A stretch of DNA of 32,952 nucleotides from Bryobacterales bacterium (GTDB lineage Bacteria > Acidobacteriota > Terriglobia > Bryobacterales > Bryobacteraceae): contig PMTR01000160.1 of assembly GCA_003167255.1 (NCBI GenBank), positions 9,972-42,923 on the forward strand, read 5' to 3'. Under the pieces are notes generated by a model. The model was not told where the DNA came from. It saw nothing but the letters and a program-made list of their open reading frames with translations, and ran no database searches. How positions within the stretch are numbered: the first letter of the stretch is position 1; the number at the start of each line of letters is the position of its first letter. A program made the translations under genes and the position numbers. Positions 25,800 to 32,868 of the stretch are shown piece after piece.

Positions 25800-26552
25800 T
25801 CACTTCCCCGCCTCCAGCTTGCTGAACGCCTTCAGGAATTCCGTGTACGGCTGCGCGCCCACCATCAGTTCGCCCTCTACGCCCTGCGGCGTGCTCTTGC
25901 CCACCACGAACGTCGGCGTCGCCTCGGCCCCAATCTTCATCGCTTCCAGCACGTCCGTCTGCACGGCTTCTTTATATTTCTGGCTCTGCACGCACGTGCG
26001 GAACGCGTCCACGTTCATCTTCAGCTCCGCCGCGTCCGCCAGCAGGCTTTCCAGGTCCAGCTTGTTGGGATTCGCTCCCATGGTGTCCCGCAGCTTCCAG
26101 TATTGTCCCTGGTCCGCCGCGCACCGCGCCGCCTCCGCCGCGCGGAACGCGTCCGGGTGGATCGAATCCAGCGGCAGGTCCCGGCTGTAGAAGCGCACTT
26201 TTCCCGTGTCGATAAAATTCTTCTTCAGATCGCCGTAGACCGTCGTGTGGAACTGGCGGCAGAACGGGCACTGGTAGTCCGTGAACTCCACCACCGTAAT
26301 CGGCGCGTCCTTCCGTCCCAGCATCTGGAAGCCTTCCAGGTTGAGCTTCGCGCGCGCCGGCGCCGGCGCCGCGCCCTTTTCACCCTCTTTCTCCAGCAAC
26401 TGCCGGATCTGCCGCAGCTCGTTCAAAATCTGGTCCGCCTGCTCGCGCGTGATGCCTTCGTCCTTGGCATTCTTCTTGGTCTGCGCGTCGAGTGGCATCA
26501 GCAGCGCCAGCGGCAGCACCGCCCATCGTGTGTATCGCAAAATCCGGTTCAT
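25800..26552 (-). CDS. DsbA-like thiol:disulfide oxidoreductase
   Basis: 250 aa, ATG at 26552 with AAAGGA 7 nt upstream. A signal peptide covers about 1-23 (ending LDAQ), so it acts in the periplasm. A charged helical linker (30-65) precedes a thioredoxin fold with the active site CPFC (Cys95, Cys98) in VEFTDYQCPFCRQF, and the cis-Pro loop EATPTFVVG. The DAPITVVEFTDYQ start and helical insert match the DsbA/DsbG-like 'thioredoxin_4' group. Two further Cys (about 144 and 188) lie in the insert. The gene follows the methyltransferase, and its upstream region was duplicated. Confidence 0.9.
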   Translation of the reverse strand: MNRILRYTRWAVLPLALLMPLDAQTKKNAKDEGITREQADQILNELRQIRQLLEKEGEKGAAPAPARAKLNLEGFQMLGRKDAPITVVEFTDYQCPFCRQFHTTVYGDLKKNFIDTGKVRFYSRDLPLDSIHPDAFRAAEAARCAADQGQYWKLRDTMGANPNKLDLESLLADAAELKMNVDAFRTCVQSQKYKEAVQTDVLEAMKIGAEATPTFVVGKSTPQGVEGELMVGAQPYTEFLKAFSKLEAGK

Positions 26553-26623
26553 GGTCTAATCCTTTTGACAGGCTGAAGCCTGTCCCACCAGCCGCAAAAT
26601 CCGGTTCATGGTCTAATCCTTTT
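26536..26623. repeat. 31-bp direct repeat flanking a 26-bp palindromic insert
   Basis: Copies at 26536-26566 and 26593-26623 are identical over 31 bp. Between them, 26567-26592 contains GACAGGC-tgaa-GCCTGTC and then CCACCAGC (family B). Each copy holds, on the minus strand, an AAAAGGA ribosome site, a TAG, ATG and the first codons of the DsbA-like gene. The arrangement looks like insertion of a small palindromic element with duplication of the target. Confidence 0.9.
26556..26609 (-). CDS. 17-codon upstream ORF created by the duplication
   Basis: The upstream repeat copy supplies the same ribosome site and ATG (26609) as the DsbA-like gene. It reads MNRILRLVGQASACQKD, then TAG, and stops 3 bp before the true ATG in the same frame. 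The first six residues equal those of the DsbA-like protein. Whether it is translated is unknown; if so it would couple to or compete with the downstream start. Confidence 0.4.
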   Translation of the reverse strand: MNRILRLVGQASACQKD

Positions 26624-27287
26624 CCAGCACCAGCATATACTGCACATTCTTGACGTGTTCTTTTTCCATGATCAGGTGGAAGTGGTTGGCTTCCACTTCC
26701 TTGATCAGGTCCGGCATGTCCAGACGGATGTGCGTCAGCGCCCGCCCGTTGGGCATCGCCGATTCCCGCTTGTAATATTCCACGATCACCAGCTTGCCCT
26801 CCGGGCGCAGCGCCTTGTGCAGCGCCGCCAGCATCTTCTCCGGATAATCGAAGTGGTGGTAGGCGTCCAGCACCAGCTCCATGTCCACCTGCCCTTCCGG
26901 CAGGTTCGGGTCGGTCTCCGCGCCTTTTACGAAGGTCACGTTCGTCAGGTTCGAATTCTCCACCGTCTGCCTGGCCGCGGACAGAAAATCGTCGAAGATG
27001 TCCTCCGCGATCACGTGCCCGGCGGGCCCCACGCGCTTGCTCAGATACGGCAGCATGTATCCCACACCCGTCCCGACATCCGCCACCGTCATCCCCGGCT
27101 GCAAGCCCATCGCCACCACCAGTTGCCCCGGCTTCTGCGTCTGCTCGCGGCTCGGGTCCGCCAGCGATTTCGCCACCGATTTCCGCGCCGCCTCCGTCTG
27201 GTACCCGGAGTTCGCCTGCTGCGCCACCTGCGCCGCCATCGCGCCCGCCATCGCCATCGCCGCAATCGCTATCTTCGTCATCTTCAT
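26613..27287 (-). CDS. Exported SAM-dependent methyltransferase
   Basis: 224 aa, ATG 27287 with GGAGA 7 nt upstream; the start overlaps the hom stop in ATGA. Residues 1-19 form a signal-peptide-like segment (MKMTKIAIAAMAMAGAMAAQ), unusual for a SAM enzyme. The class I Rossmann motif is VADVGTGVGYMLPYLSKRVG (68-87), followed by the acidic ribose-binding loop (IAEDI) and DMELVLDAYHHFDYPEKMLA. The substrate is not predictable. Its 3' end abuts the duplicated DsbA start region, which suggests that the stop and the DsbA ATG were originally 3 bp apart. Confidence 0.85.
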   Translation of the reverse strand: MKMTKIAIAAMAMAGAMAAQVAQQANSGYQTEAARKSVAKSLADPSREQTQKPGQLVVAMGLQPGMTVADVGTGVGYMLPYLSKRVGPAGHVIAEDIFDDFLSAARQTVENSNLTNVTFVKGAETDPNLPEGQVDMELVLDAYHHFDYPEKMLAALHKALRPEGKLVIVEYYKRESAMPNGRALTHIRLDMPDLIKEVEANHFHLIMEKEHVKNVQYMLVLEKD

Positions 27288-28588
27288 AGTGCCGTCTCCA
27301 TCGGCAGCGCCAAAGGCGCCTCATTCAAGAAGTCCAGCCCCGACATTTCCTCCACCGCCTCCCGGATCGATTGCTCCGACGTCTCCTCCGTCGTGATCAC
27401 AAACGGCAGGTCGTGCTTGGTGTCGCACGGTTCCTGCAACACCGCTTCCAGGCCGATCCTCTTGCTCGCCAGAATCCCCGCCAGTTTCGCGATGATGCCC
27501 GGCCGGTCGTCCACCCGGAAGCGCAGAAAGTAGCACCGCTTTTGCAGTGTCACCGGTACCGGCTTGTTGCCGCCCAGCCGCTCGTGCGCGAATGGCGACA
27601 CGCGCTCCGGGCTGCCGCTGCGGATCTCGCGCGCCACTCGCATTAAATCGCTCACCACCGCCACCCCCGTCGGCAGCGCCCCCGCGCCCCAACCGTAATA
27701 AAAGGTGTCCTCGCCGTATTCGCCCTTCACCCACACCGCGTTGTACGCCCCCTGTACCCCCGCCAGAATCGTCGACGCCGGAATCAGCGCCGGCCGCACC
27801 GAGAGAATGATCCCTTCCGGAATCCGCCGCGCGCCGCAAATCAGCCGGATCGAGTGCTTCAACTGCCGCGCATACCGGAAGTCCACTTCCGTGATCCGCC
27901 GGATCCCTTCCATGAAGATATCCGAGGGCGTAATCTTTTCGCCAAACGCCAGCGCCGCCAGCAACACCAGCTTCGACCGCGCATCGTAGCCGTCCACGTC
28001 CGCGCTCGGGTCGGCCTCCGCATACCCCAGCCGCTGCGCCTCTCTCAGCGCCACTTCGAGCGGCACATCCCGCTTCTCCATCTCCGTCAGGATGTAATTG
28101 CACGTGCCGTTCAGAATCCCGTAGAGCGCCATCACCCGGTCGCCCGAAATTCCTTCGCGCAGCACCGCATGAATCGGGATGCCGCCGCACACGCTGGCTT
28201 CCATCGCCAGGTTGATCCCCGCCCGGATCGCGCGATCCCAGATTTCCGGCCCGCTCGCCGCCATCAATTCCTTGTTGGCCGTCACCACCGATTTGCGATG
28301 CTCGATCGCTGCGTCCAGGATCTCCGCCGCCACCACCGTCCCCCCCACCAGTTCGGCCACGATCTGCACATCCGGGTGCTTCACCAGCTCGCGCCAGTCC
28401 GTGGTCTGAAACACCGGCCCGAGCGCCGCCGGCAGTTTCTTCGATTCGACCGACCGGCTGCACACCGCCGTCACTCGCAACCGGAACCCCAGTTTGAGCG
28501 CGATCTGTTCCTGGTTCTCGGCCAGAATCGTGAGGGTTCCCATCCCGACATTGCCCAGCCCCACGATGCCGATCTTCACTTCATCCAT
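27284..28588 (-). CDS. hom: Homoserine dehydrogenase
   Basis: 434 aa from ATG 28588. It reduces aspartate semialdehyde to homoserine, the branch to threonine and methionine. The order is an NAD(P) fold with GLGNVG (10-15), the SVVTANKELMA segment, the catalytic domain with GILNGTCNYILTEM and YAEADPSADVDGYDARSKL (containing the conserved Asp/Lys), and a C-terminal ACT domain from about residue 354 (FRVDDRPGIIAKLAGILA) for amino-acid feedback. The open frame runs further upstream through a family C repeat without homology. It is followed in ATGA overlap by the methyltransferase. No strong ribosome site is visible. Confidence 0.95.
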   Translation of the reverse strand: MDEVKIGIVGLGNVGMGTLTILAENQEQIALKLGFRLRVTAVCSRSVESKKLPAALGPVFQTTDWRELVKHPDVQIVAELVGGTVVAAEILDAAIEHRKSVVTANKELMAASGPEIWDRAIRAGINLAMEASVCGGIPIHAVLREGISGDRVMALYGILNGTCNYILTEMEKRDVPLEVALREAQRLGYAEADPSADVDGYDARSKLVLLAALAFGEKITPSDIFMEGIRRITEVDFRYARQLKHSIRLICGARRIPEGIILSVRPALIPASTILAGVQGAYNAVWVKGEYGEDTFYYGWGAGALPTGVAVVSDLMRVAREIRSGSPERVSPFAHERLGGNKPVPVTLQKRCYFLRFRVDDRPGIIAKLAGILASKRIGLEAVLQEPCDTKHDLPFVITTEETSEQSIREAVEEMSGLDFLNEAPLALPMETAL

Positions 28589-28612
28589 ATAGAAACAGGA
28601 TAGCCCGATTCC

Positions 28613-28634
28613 GAGCCGCGACCGTGAGGGAGCG
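28613..28634 (+). repeat. Family C dispersed repeat, single copy
   Basis: GAGCCGCGACCGTGAGGGAG plus CG, just upstream of hom. It is one of eight copies in the window and lies in what should be the hom leader. Confidence 0.8.
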
Positions 28635-28716
28635 TTGTCTGGCACAATGTCCCGATGCTTGTGGCCGGCCACGTAGAGCGAGTTCCCGTCGAGACCTGAG
28701 GACCGAACGGGCCGTG

Positions 28717-28986
28717 TTACAGGCCGTAGGTTCTCTCGGAGCGGATGAGGATACGGACAACGAACACCGCCTTCCTGGCGTGATCTGCCGTAAAAAGCAG
28801 ACGATAAGAACCCATGCGTCGCCAAAAGACGCCTTTCCATTCTGGACCAACGAGCGCTTTCACGTCGCCTTGGAAGGGATCGGTCTCCATGCTGTCCACT
28901 ACGCGCGCAACGCGCTTCTGAATGGCCCGTGGAAGCGCCTCAAGGTCCTTTTGGGCGTCTTCGGTGAAATTACACGCCCAGCTCAT
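28717..28986 (-). CDS. RelE/ParE-type toxin
   Basis: 89 aa, normal toxin length. N-terminal helices (FTEDAQKDLEALPRAIQKRV) are followed by the beta-sheet signature WRRMGSYRLLFTADHARKAV and a final VVRILIRSERTYGL. RelE members cut mRNA at the ribosome; ParE members inhibit gyrase; the sequence alone does not settle which. It starts inside the antitoxin gene (17-nt overlap), so translation is probably coupled. Confidence 0.85.
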   Translation of the reverse strand: MSWACNFTEDAQKDLEALPRAIQKRVARVVDSMETDPFQGDVKALVGPEWKGVFWRRMGSYRLLFTADHARKAVFVVRILIRSERTYGL

Positions 28987-29257
28987 GCTTTACGTCCGCC
29001 CATGCCCTCGTTCTTCCTGCTTTGACCTGGCGCAATCCGTGGCGCACCTTCTTTGCTTCCGTGGTAGTGAGGACGTCATCGGCATCCACGAGGCGTTTCG
29101 GCTTGACAAGCACGCCGTTGCCTTTTTGGCTGAACGCCACGAAATCCCCCTCGCGCATGCGAAGTTTGTCGAAAATCTCGCGGGGAATGACCACTTGGCG
29201 GCGCTGCCCCACCCGGCCGACCGGTTCCCGTGGTGATGCGGAGGATTTGATGCTCAT
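28970..29257 (-). CDS. AbrB/SpoVT-type antitoxin
   Basis: 95 aa. The swapped-hairpin DNA-binding domain is clear at about 13-53: VGQRRQVVIPREIFDKLRMR followed by EGDFVAFSQKGNGVLVKP. The C-terminal half (helical, basic) would wrap the toxin. It precedes the toxin gene, the usual order, and probably represses its own promoter through the palindromes just upstream. An AbrB-type antitoxin with a RelE-type toxin is a known but less common pairing. Confidence 0.88.
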   Translation of the reverse strand: MSIKSSASPREPVGRVGQRRQVVIPREIFDKLRMREGDFVAFSQKGNGVLVKPKRLVDADDVLTTTEAKKVRHGLRQVKAGRTRAWADVKHELGV

Positions 29258-29261
29258 AGCT

Positions 29262-29281
29262 TCAGACTATCTGACTGTCAG
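29262..29281. promoter_or_regulatory. Candidate operator palindromes for the toxin-antitoxin operon
   Basis: TCAGA-cta-TCTGA (29262-29274) overlaps CTGAC-t-GTCAG (29271-29281) immediately upstream of the antitoxin ATG. Overlapping short palindromes here are what autoregulation would need; binding is inferred. Confidence 0.45.
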
Positions 29282-29391
29282 AAAATGTCAAGCAACTAGA
29301 GCGCGATCCATCAGAGGGCGCCCGGTGCTCTTCAATTCCAGAGCGTAAATGCGTCCGTCCTCTTTTCACCGGCGCAAATGATTTTGATTCC

Positions 29392-29413
29392 GAGCCGCGA
29401 CCGTGAGGGAGCG
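29392..29413 (+). repeat. Family C dispersed repeat, single copy
   Basis: Same orientation and sequence as the copy at 28613, 66 bp upstream of the YdeI-like ATG. The flanking AAATGCGTC-GTCC motif occurs on both sides (about 29347 and 29427), so the element may sit in a small duplication. Confidence 0.75.
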
Positions 29414-29479
29414 GTGGCCGGGCGAAAATGCGTCTGTCCCTATTCTGCAGAATCCGCCGCTCCGGGCGATAATACTCCC

Positions 29480-30058
29480 ATGAAAGCCACCTTCTTCGCA
29501 ACGCCAACGGCGTTCACCACGTGGCTCGAAGAGAATCATGAGCGAGCCTCGGAATTACTGGTGGGCTTTCACAAGAAGGCTTCGCGCAAGCCGAGCATGA
29601 CGTGGCCGGAAGCCGTCGACCAGGCTCTGTGCTTTGGCTGGATCGACGGAGTCCGCAAGCGCATCGACGATGTCAGCTACACCATTCGCTTTACGCCGCG
29701 AAGGGCTTCCGGCATTTGGAGTTCGGTGAACATTAAACGGGCGCAGGAACTCACCCGCCTGGGGCTCATGCGCCCAGCGGGCCTCCAGGCCTTCGACCGG
29801 CGCGACGAGAAGAAATCCGCCATCTATTCGTATGAACAACGGAACTCCGCACGGTTTCCTGACGCACTAGAGAGTCAGTTCCGCGCCGACAAAAAGGCCT
29901 GGGGCTTCTTCCGGTCTCAGGCGCCGTGGTACCAAAGAACCGCAACGTATTGGGTCGTCAGCGCGAAACGGGATGAGACCCGGCTGAAGCGCCTCGTCAA
30001 GCTAATCGAAGATTCTCAGCAGAACCGGCGGATCGACCAGTTGACCCGCCCCGGTTGA
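29480..30058 (+). CDS. YdeI/OmpD-associated family protein
   Basis: 192 aa from ATG 29480; the frame extends upstream through the repeat without homology. The family signature is clear: FATPTAFTTWLEENHERASE, LLVGFHKKASRKPSMTWPEA, VDQALCFGWIDGVRKRIDD and RFTPRRASGIWSSVNIKRAQ. The C-terminal helical domain (about 115-190) is basic and resembles the 'bacteriocin-protection' segment. The biochemical role of the family is poorly known; homologues are annotated as OmpD-associated or bacteriocin-protective. It is cytoplasmic by sequence. Confidence 0.88.
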   Translation: MKATFFATPTAFTTWLEENHERASELLVGFHKKASRKPSMTWPEAVDQALCFGWIDGVRKRIDDVSYTIRFTPRRASGIWSSVNIKRAQELTRLGLMRPAGLQAFDRRDEKKSAIYSYEQRNSARFPDALESQFRADKKAWGFFRSQAPWYQRTATYWVVSAKRDETRLKRLVKLIEDSQQNRRIDQLTRPG

Positions 30059-30111
30059 ACCGTGAAGTCGCCGACAAGGCTCAGCCGGCTACCCCGCTTC
30101 TCCCCTGACGG

Positions 30112-30570
30112 TCAGCGCATCCGCTTCGCGAACACCGCATCCAGCGAGAATTTGCCCGGCCCGAAAATCAGCACCAGCACCACCGCGAACAGATATGTGT
30201 AGGGCGCGGCGGCGGAGAATTTCCCCGGGTCGGAGAAGATGGAGAACAACGCTTCGCGGTCCGCGGTGAGGTAGGCCACCAGCATGTCTCCGGTGAGCAC
30301 CAGCGCAATCGCCCGCGAGCCCAGGCCCAGCGCCAGCAGGATTCCGCCCGCGAATTCCAGCGTCGCGATCGATGGCGCCATGATCCCCGGCGCGGGAATC
30401 CCCAGCGATGTGAAGAACTGCGTCACATGGTCCAGGTTGCCCAGCTTGCCCCATCCCGTTTGCGCGAACTGCCAGCCCCAGTAAAGACGCACTGCCAGCA
30501 GAAAAGGCGATTGCAGGCTCGACGTGGCCCGAATCAGCAGCCGGTACAAGCGTTCTATGGTGGCTTTCAT
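30112..30570 (-). CDS. DoxX-family membrane protein of the bufferin operon
   Basis: 152 aa from ATG 30570, which overlaps the DUF2063 gene's stop in ATGA. Four hydrophobic segments are visible, with RLYWGWQFAQTGWGKLGNLD, FFTSLGIPAPGIMAPSIATL, EFAGGILLALGLGSRAIALV and PYTYLFAVVLVLIFGPGKFS, all typical of DoxX/DoxD proteins. DoxX members are quinone-linked or redox-associated inner-membrane proteins. In described bufferin clusters a DoxX-like gene is often the last member, perhaps serving oxidation or export. Co-translation with the DUF2063 and DUF692 genes ties it to that pathway. Confidence 0.88.
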   Translation of the reverse strand: MKATIERLYRLLIRATSSLQSPFLLAVRLYWGWQFAQTGWGKLGNLDHVTQFFTSLGIPAPGIMAPSIATLEFAGGILLALGLGSRAIALVLTGDMLVAYLTADREALFSIFSDPGKFSAAAPYTYLFAVVLVLIFGPGKFSLDAVFAKRMR

Positions 30571-31430
30571 GACGGCTTTCCCGGGCGGCAGAACCACCCG
30601 TTTCGCGACCAGGATGCGAACCATTCTTCCATCTGGCCGCGGACCTCGTCAAGCGGCTGCGCACTGTCTTTGAAGACGCTGTCGATGGCTTCGCCCACCG
30701 GCTTGCCTGCGCCCAGCGCCTCGAGCAGCCGGAACTCCGCCGGATCCATCCGCTTGTAGTAAACGACGTCGTCGAGGCGATGAACCGCCACGAAAACCGC
30801 TTCCGGTTTCAGACTATAGCGCCGCACCACGCGCCGCTCTTTGTGCCGCAGCACGGCGTTGCTCGCGCCCGCGTGGCCTTCCGGAAGGTCGTTCACGTGC
30901 AGCCTCAGGTCGTCTACCGGGTATCGCAGATCGAGCAGCGTGACGTAGGGCTGCAGGCGGAACGTCATGCCGGTGTCGAGTTCCAGCAGGTCTTCGGGGC
31001 CGAGCACGGGCTCCGCCTCGCCGTCGAAGGCCACAATGTGCGCCCACTCCAAGCGCACCATGTCGAGCGCCAGCGCCGGGTTCTTCCCGGCGTATTCCGG
31101 ATGCGCTTCCAGCCACTCCGCCAGCCGCGAACCCAGGTTCCGCATGGTGAAGGATTCCGACGGCCGCTCCGCCAGATAGGCTCTCGACAGCTTGTCGAAC
31201 ACCCGCAAGCCGATGATGGCGCGCAAACCGGGAAAGTCTTCGTAGAGCGAGTCGAGAAGCCGATACCAGTAGCTCCGCGCGTAGATCTCAAGGCGCTCCG
31301 ACGAGGTCAGCCGGCTGTTCGGCTTGACGATGGCGCCCGCCTCTTCGGCACCCGCCGTGAGTTTGTCGGCGCGGCCCAGCGGCGCCATGATCGCGCCCGC
31401 CATTCGCCGCTGCAATTCGAGCAGGGTCAT
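30567..31430 (-). CDS. DUF2063 protein, MNIO partner (BufC-like)
   Basis: 287 aa from ATG 31430, overlapping the DUF692 stop in ATGA. The N-terminal DUF2063 domain (about 1-95) is recognised by LTSSERLEIYARSYWYRLLD followed by EDFPGLRAIIG. The C-terminal half carries further partner-domain sequence (LDLRYPVDDLRLHVNDLPEG). In known MNIO pathways this partner binds the precursor leader and presents it to the DUF692 enzyme. It has no signal peptide, as expected for cytoplasmic modification before export. Confidence 0.9.
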   Translation of the reverse strand: MTLLELQRRMAGAIMAPLGRADKLTAGAEEAGAIVKPNSRLTSSERLEIYARSYWYRLLDSLYEDFPGLRAIIGLRVFDKLSRAYLAERPSESFTMRNLGSRLAEWLEAHPEYAGKNPALALDMVRLEWAHIVAFDGEAEPVLGPEDLLELDTGMTFRLQPYVTLLDLRYPVDDLRLHVNDLPEGHAGASNAVLRHKERRVVRRYSLKPEAVFVAVHRLDDVVYYKRMDPAEFRLLEALGAGKPVGEAIDSVFKDSAQPLDEVRGQMEEWFASWSRNGWFCRPGKPS

Positions 31431-32275
31431 GGCCGCACCACCGCAGGCGCCGGAAGGTACTTCGCGGCCTTCAGCGCTTCGGCGTGCACTTCGTCGAAGG
31501 AGGGAATGTGGTCGTCCCATTCGAGCAGCGTCGCCGTCGGCCCCACGCGCTTGATGGCGTGTTCATACAGCGCCCACACCGGGTCGATCACCGGGTGGTC
31601 ATGCGTGTCCAGAATGTATTTTTCGAACTTCGAGTGGCCCGCGATATGAATCTGCGCCACGCGCTCCGGCGGCACGGCGTTCAGGTATTCATAGGGGTCG
31701 AAATCGTGGTTCCGCGACGAAACGTAAATGTTGTTCACATCGAGCAGGATGCCGCAATCGGCCCGTTCGACCACTTCGTTGAGGAACTCCCACTCGGTCA
31801 TTTCGGAGATGTGGAATTCGGTGTAGCTGCTGACGTTCTCCACCGCGATGGGCACTTCCAGGAACTCTCGCGCTTCGCGGATCTTGCGCGCCGTCAGCTC
31901 GGCCGCTTCGAAGGTGTAAGGCATCGGCAGAAGATCGTGGGTGTAACGCCCGTCCACGCTGCCCCAGCACAGGTGGTCGGTCAACCAGGGAGTCCGGGTG
32001 CGCTTCACCAGCTTCTTCAACCGCCGCAGGTGCTCGCGGTTCAACGGCTCGGCCGACCCGAAGTACATCGAGACGCCGTGCTGCACCACCTTGTATTGTT
32101 CCAGGATTTTATCGAGCACCGCCAGCGGCCGGCCGCCGTCGGTCATGAAGTTTTCCGAGATGATCTCGAACCAGCCCACCAACGGCTTCTGTTCGAAGAT
32201 GTGCCGGTAATGCGGAATCCGCAGCCCGATCCCGATCCCGTATTCGGAGTGTCCGTTGAATTGGTTGGCAGGCAT
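31427..32275 (-). CDS. DUF692 multinuclear non-heme iron oxidase (MNIO, BufB-like)
   Basis: 282 aa TIM-barrel from ATG 32275; the frame runs upstream without homology and no good ribosome site is seen. MNIO enzymes use two or three iron ions and O2 to convert Cys in a peptide to 5-thiooxazole or related groups. Conserved metal and active-site blocks are present: QHGVSM (His66), VENVSS (Glu146), GILLDVNNIYVSSRNH (Asp179, Asn181/182), QIHIAGHS (His210, His214) and ILDTHDHPVID (Asp223, His225, His227). It follows the precursor gene by 79 bp, separated by a terminator-like hairpin. Confidence 0.95.
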   Translation of the reverse strand: MPANQFNGHSEYGIGIGLRIPHYRHIFEQKPLVGWFEIISENFMTDGGRPLAVLDKILEQYKVVQHGVSMYFGSAEPLNREHLRRLKKLVKRTRTPWLTDHLCWGSVDGRYTHDLLPMPYTFEAAELTARKIREAREFLEVPIAVENVSSYTEFHISEMTEWEFLNEVVERADCGILLDVNNIYVSSRNHDFDPYEYLNAVPPERVAQIHIAGHSKFEKYILDTHDHPVIDPVWALYEHAIKRVGPTATLLEWDDHIPSFDEVHAEALKAAKYLPAPAVVRP

Positions 32276-32286
32276 GAGAAACCGCG

Positions 32287-32321
32287 AAAAAACAGGGGCG
32301 AGAGTACGAAACTCCGCCCCC
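32287..32321 (-). terminator. Hairpin with T-run between precursor and MNIO genes (attenuator)
   Basis: On the minus strand GGGGCG-GAGT, loop TTCGT, ACTC-(T)-CGCCCC, then TGTTTTTT. The stem has about 10 bp with one bulge and the T-run is six. It ends 12 bp before the MNIO ATG. It probably stops most transcripts after the precursor gene and lets a fraction continue, as is common in RiPP operons. Confidence 0.75.
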
Positions 32322-32354
32322 AAATCTGATGCGCTGTGGAGAACCCCTCTACTG

Positions 32355-32639
32355 TTACTTGGAACCGTCGGTGGCGCAGCCGCCCTTACCCTTGCAGGAG
32401 TTTTTGCCCTTGCAGCCGGCGTCGCTGGTCTTGCAGCCACCCTTGCCCGCGCAGGAATTCTTGCCCGCGCAGGAATGCTTTTCGACGGTGGACTTCTTAT
32501 TTGAGGCCTTGCCGGTGGATTTCTGGCTGTTGTTCGCCGGGCTGCCGCTCGTGGGAGCCGCGACCAGCCGCGCTATGGTACCGCCCATCAGGCCGGCGAA
32601 AGCCGCTGATGCTAACACAGAACTCTTCGAAACCTTCAT
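32355..32639 (-). CDS. Bufferin-type RiPP precursor (BufA-like, Cys-rich, secreted)
   Basis: 94 aa, ATG 32639 with AGGAGAGG 7 nt upstream, by far the best ribosome site of the operon. A signal peptide covers about 1-28 (MKVSKSSVLASAAFAGLMGG then TIARLVAA). A Ser/Thr/Lys-rich linker (29-54) leads to the core, which has six Cys in two modules: C57-x5-C63-x5-C69 and C76-x5-C82-x5-C88, a 19-residue period. Recurring elements are KNSC and GKGGC. This matches BufA-type precursors encoded beside DUF692/DUF2063 genes. The MNIO is expected to modify some Cys before Sec export, giving a periplasmic copper-binding peptide. Exact modified positions are unknown. Confidence 0.9.
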   Translation of the reverse strand: MKVSKSSVLASAAFAGLMGGTIARLVAAPTSGSPANNSQKSTGKASNKKSTVEKHSCAGKNSCAGKGGCKTSDAGCKGKNSCKGKGGCATDGSK

Positions 32640-32715
32640 GGTGTTTCCTCTCCTTGTGCTTGAATGGCTTCCAATCTGACCGGCGCTTGAGTGCGTTCGC
32701 CGGTTTTGGAAAATA

Positions 32716-32788
32716 TACTGGTAACGCTACTGGAGATACGTGCCAAAGTCAAGAACGGATGGACCCGGCCGGCAATTGTTTACCAGTA
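32716..32788 (-). promoter_or_regulatory. Candidate bufferin promoter flanked by a 9-bp inverted repeat
   Basis: On the minus strand TTGACT (32753-32748) is followed after 17 bp by TAGCGT (32730-32725), a poor -10. TACTGGTAA (32716-32724) and its inverse TTACCAGTA (32780-32788) lie on either side, a possible regulator site. The leader to the ATG is about 80 nt. Assignment is tentative. Confidence 0.4.
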
Positions 32789-32868
32789 ATGCCGTTAAGT
32801 ATTCTTAATGACCGCCGTATTACACCTCTTCAAATTCTTCGCAGCGCGCGACGATTCTGCCGTAACCC

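Noticed and set aside
26380-27324. Minus-strand 314-codon frame overlapping the methyltransferase and DsbA-like genes
   Set aside because: Different frame from both recognised genes, low-complexity Gly/Asp-rich translation.
28589-28840. N-terminal extension of hom
   Set aside because: It passes through the family C repeat and toxin gene region without dehydrogenase similarity; MDEVKIGIVGLGNVG is the natural start.
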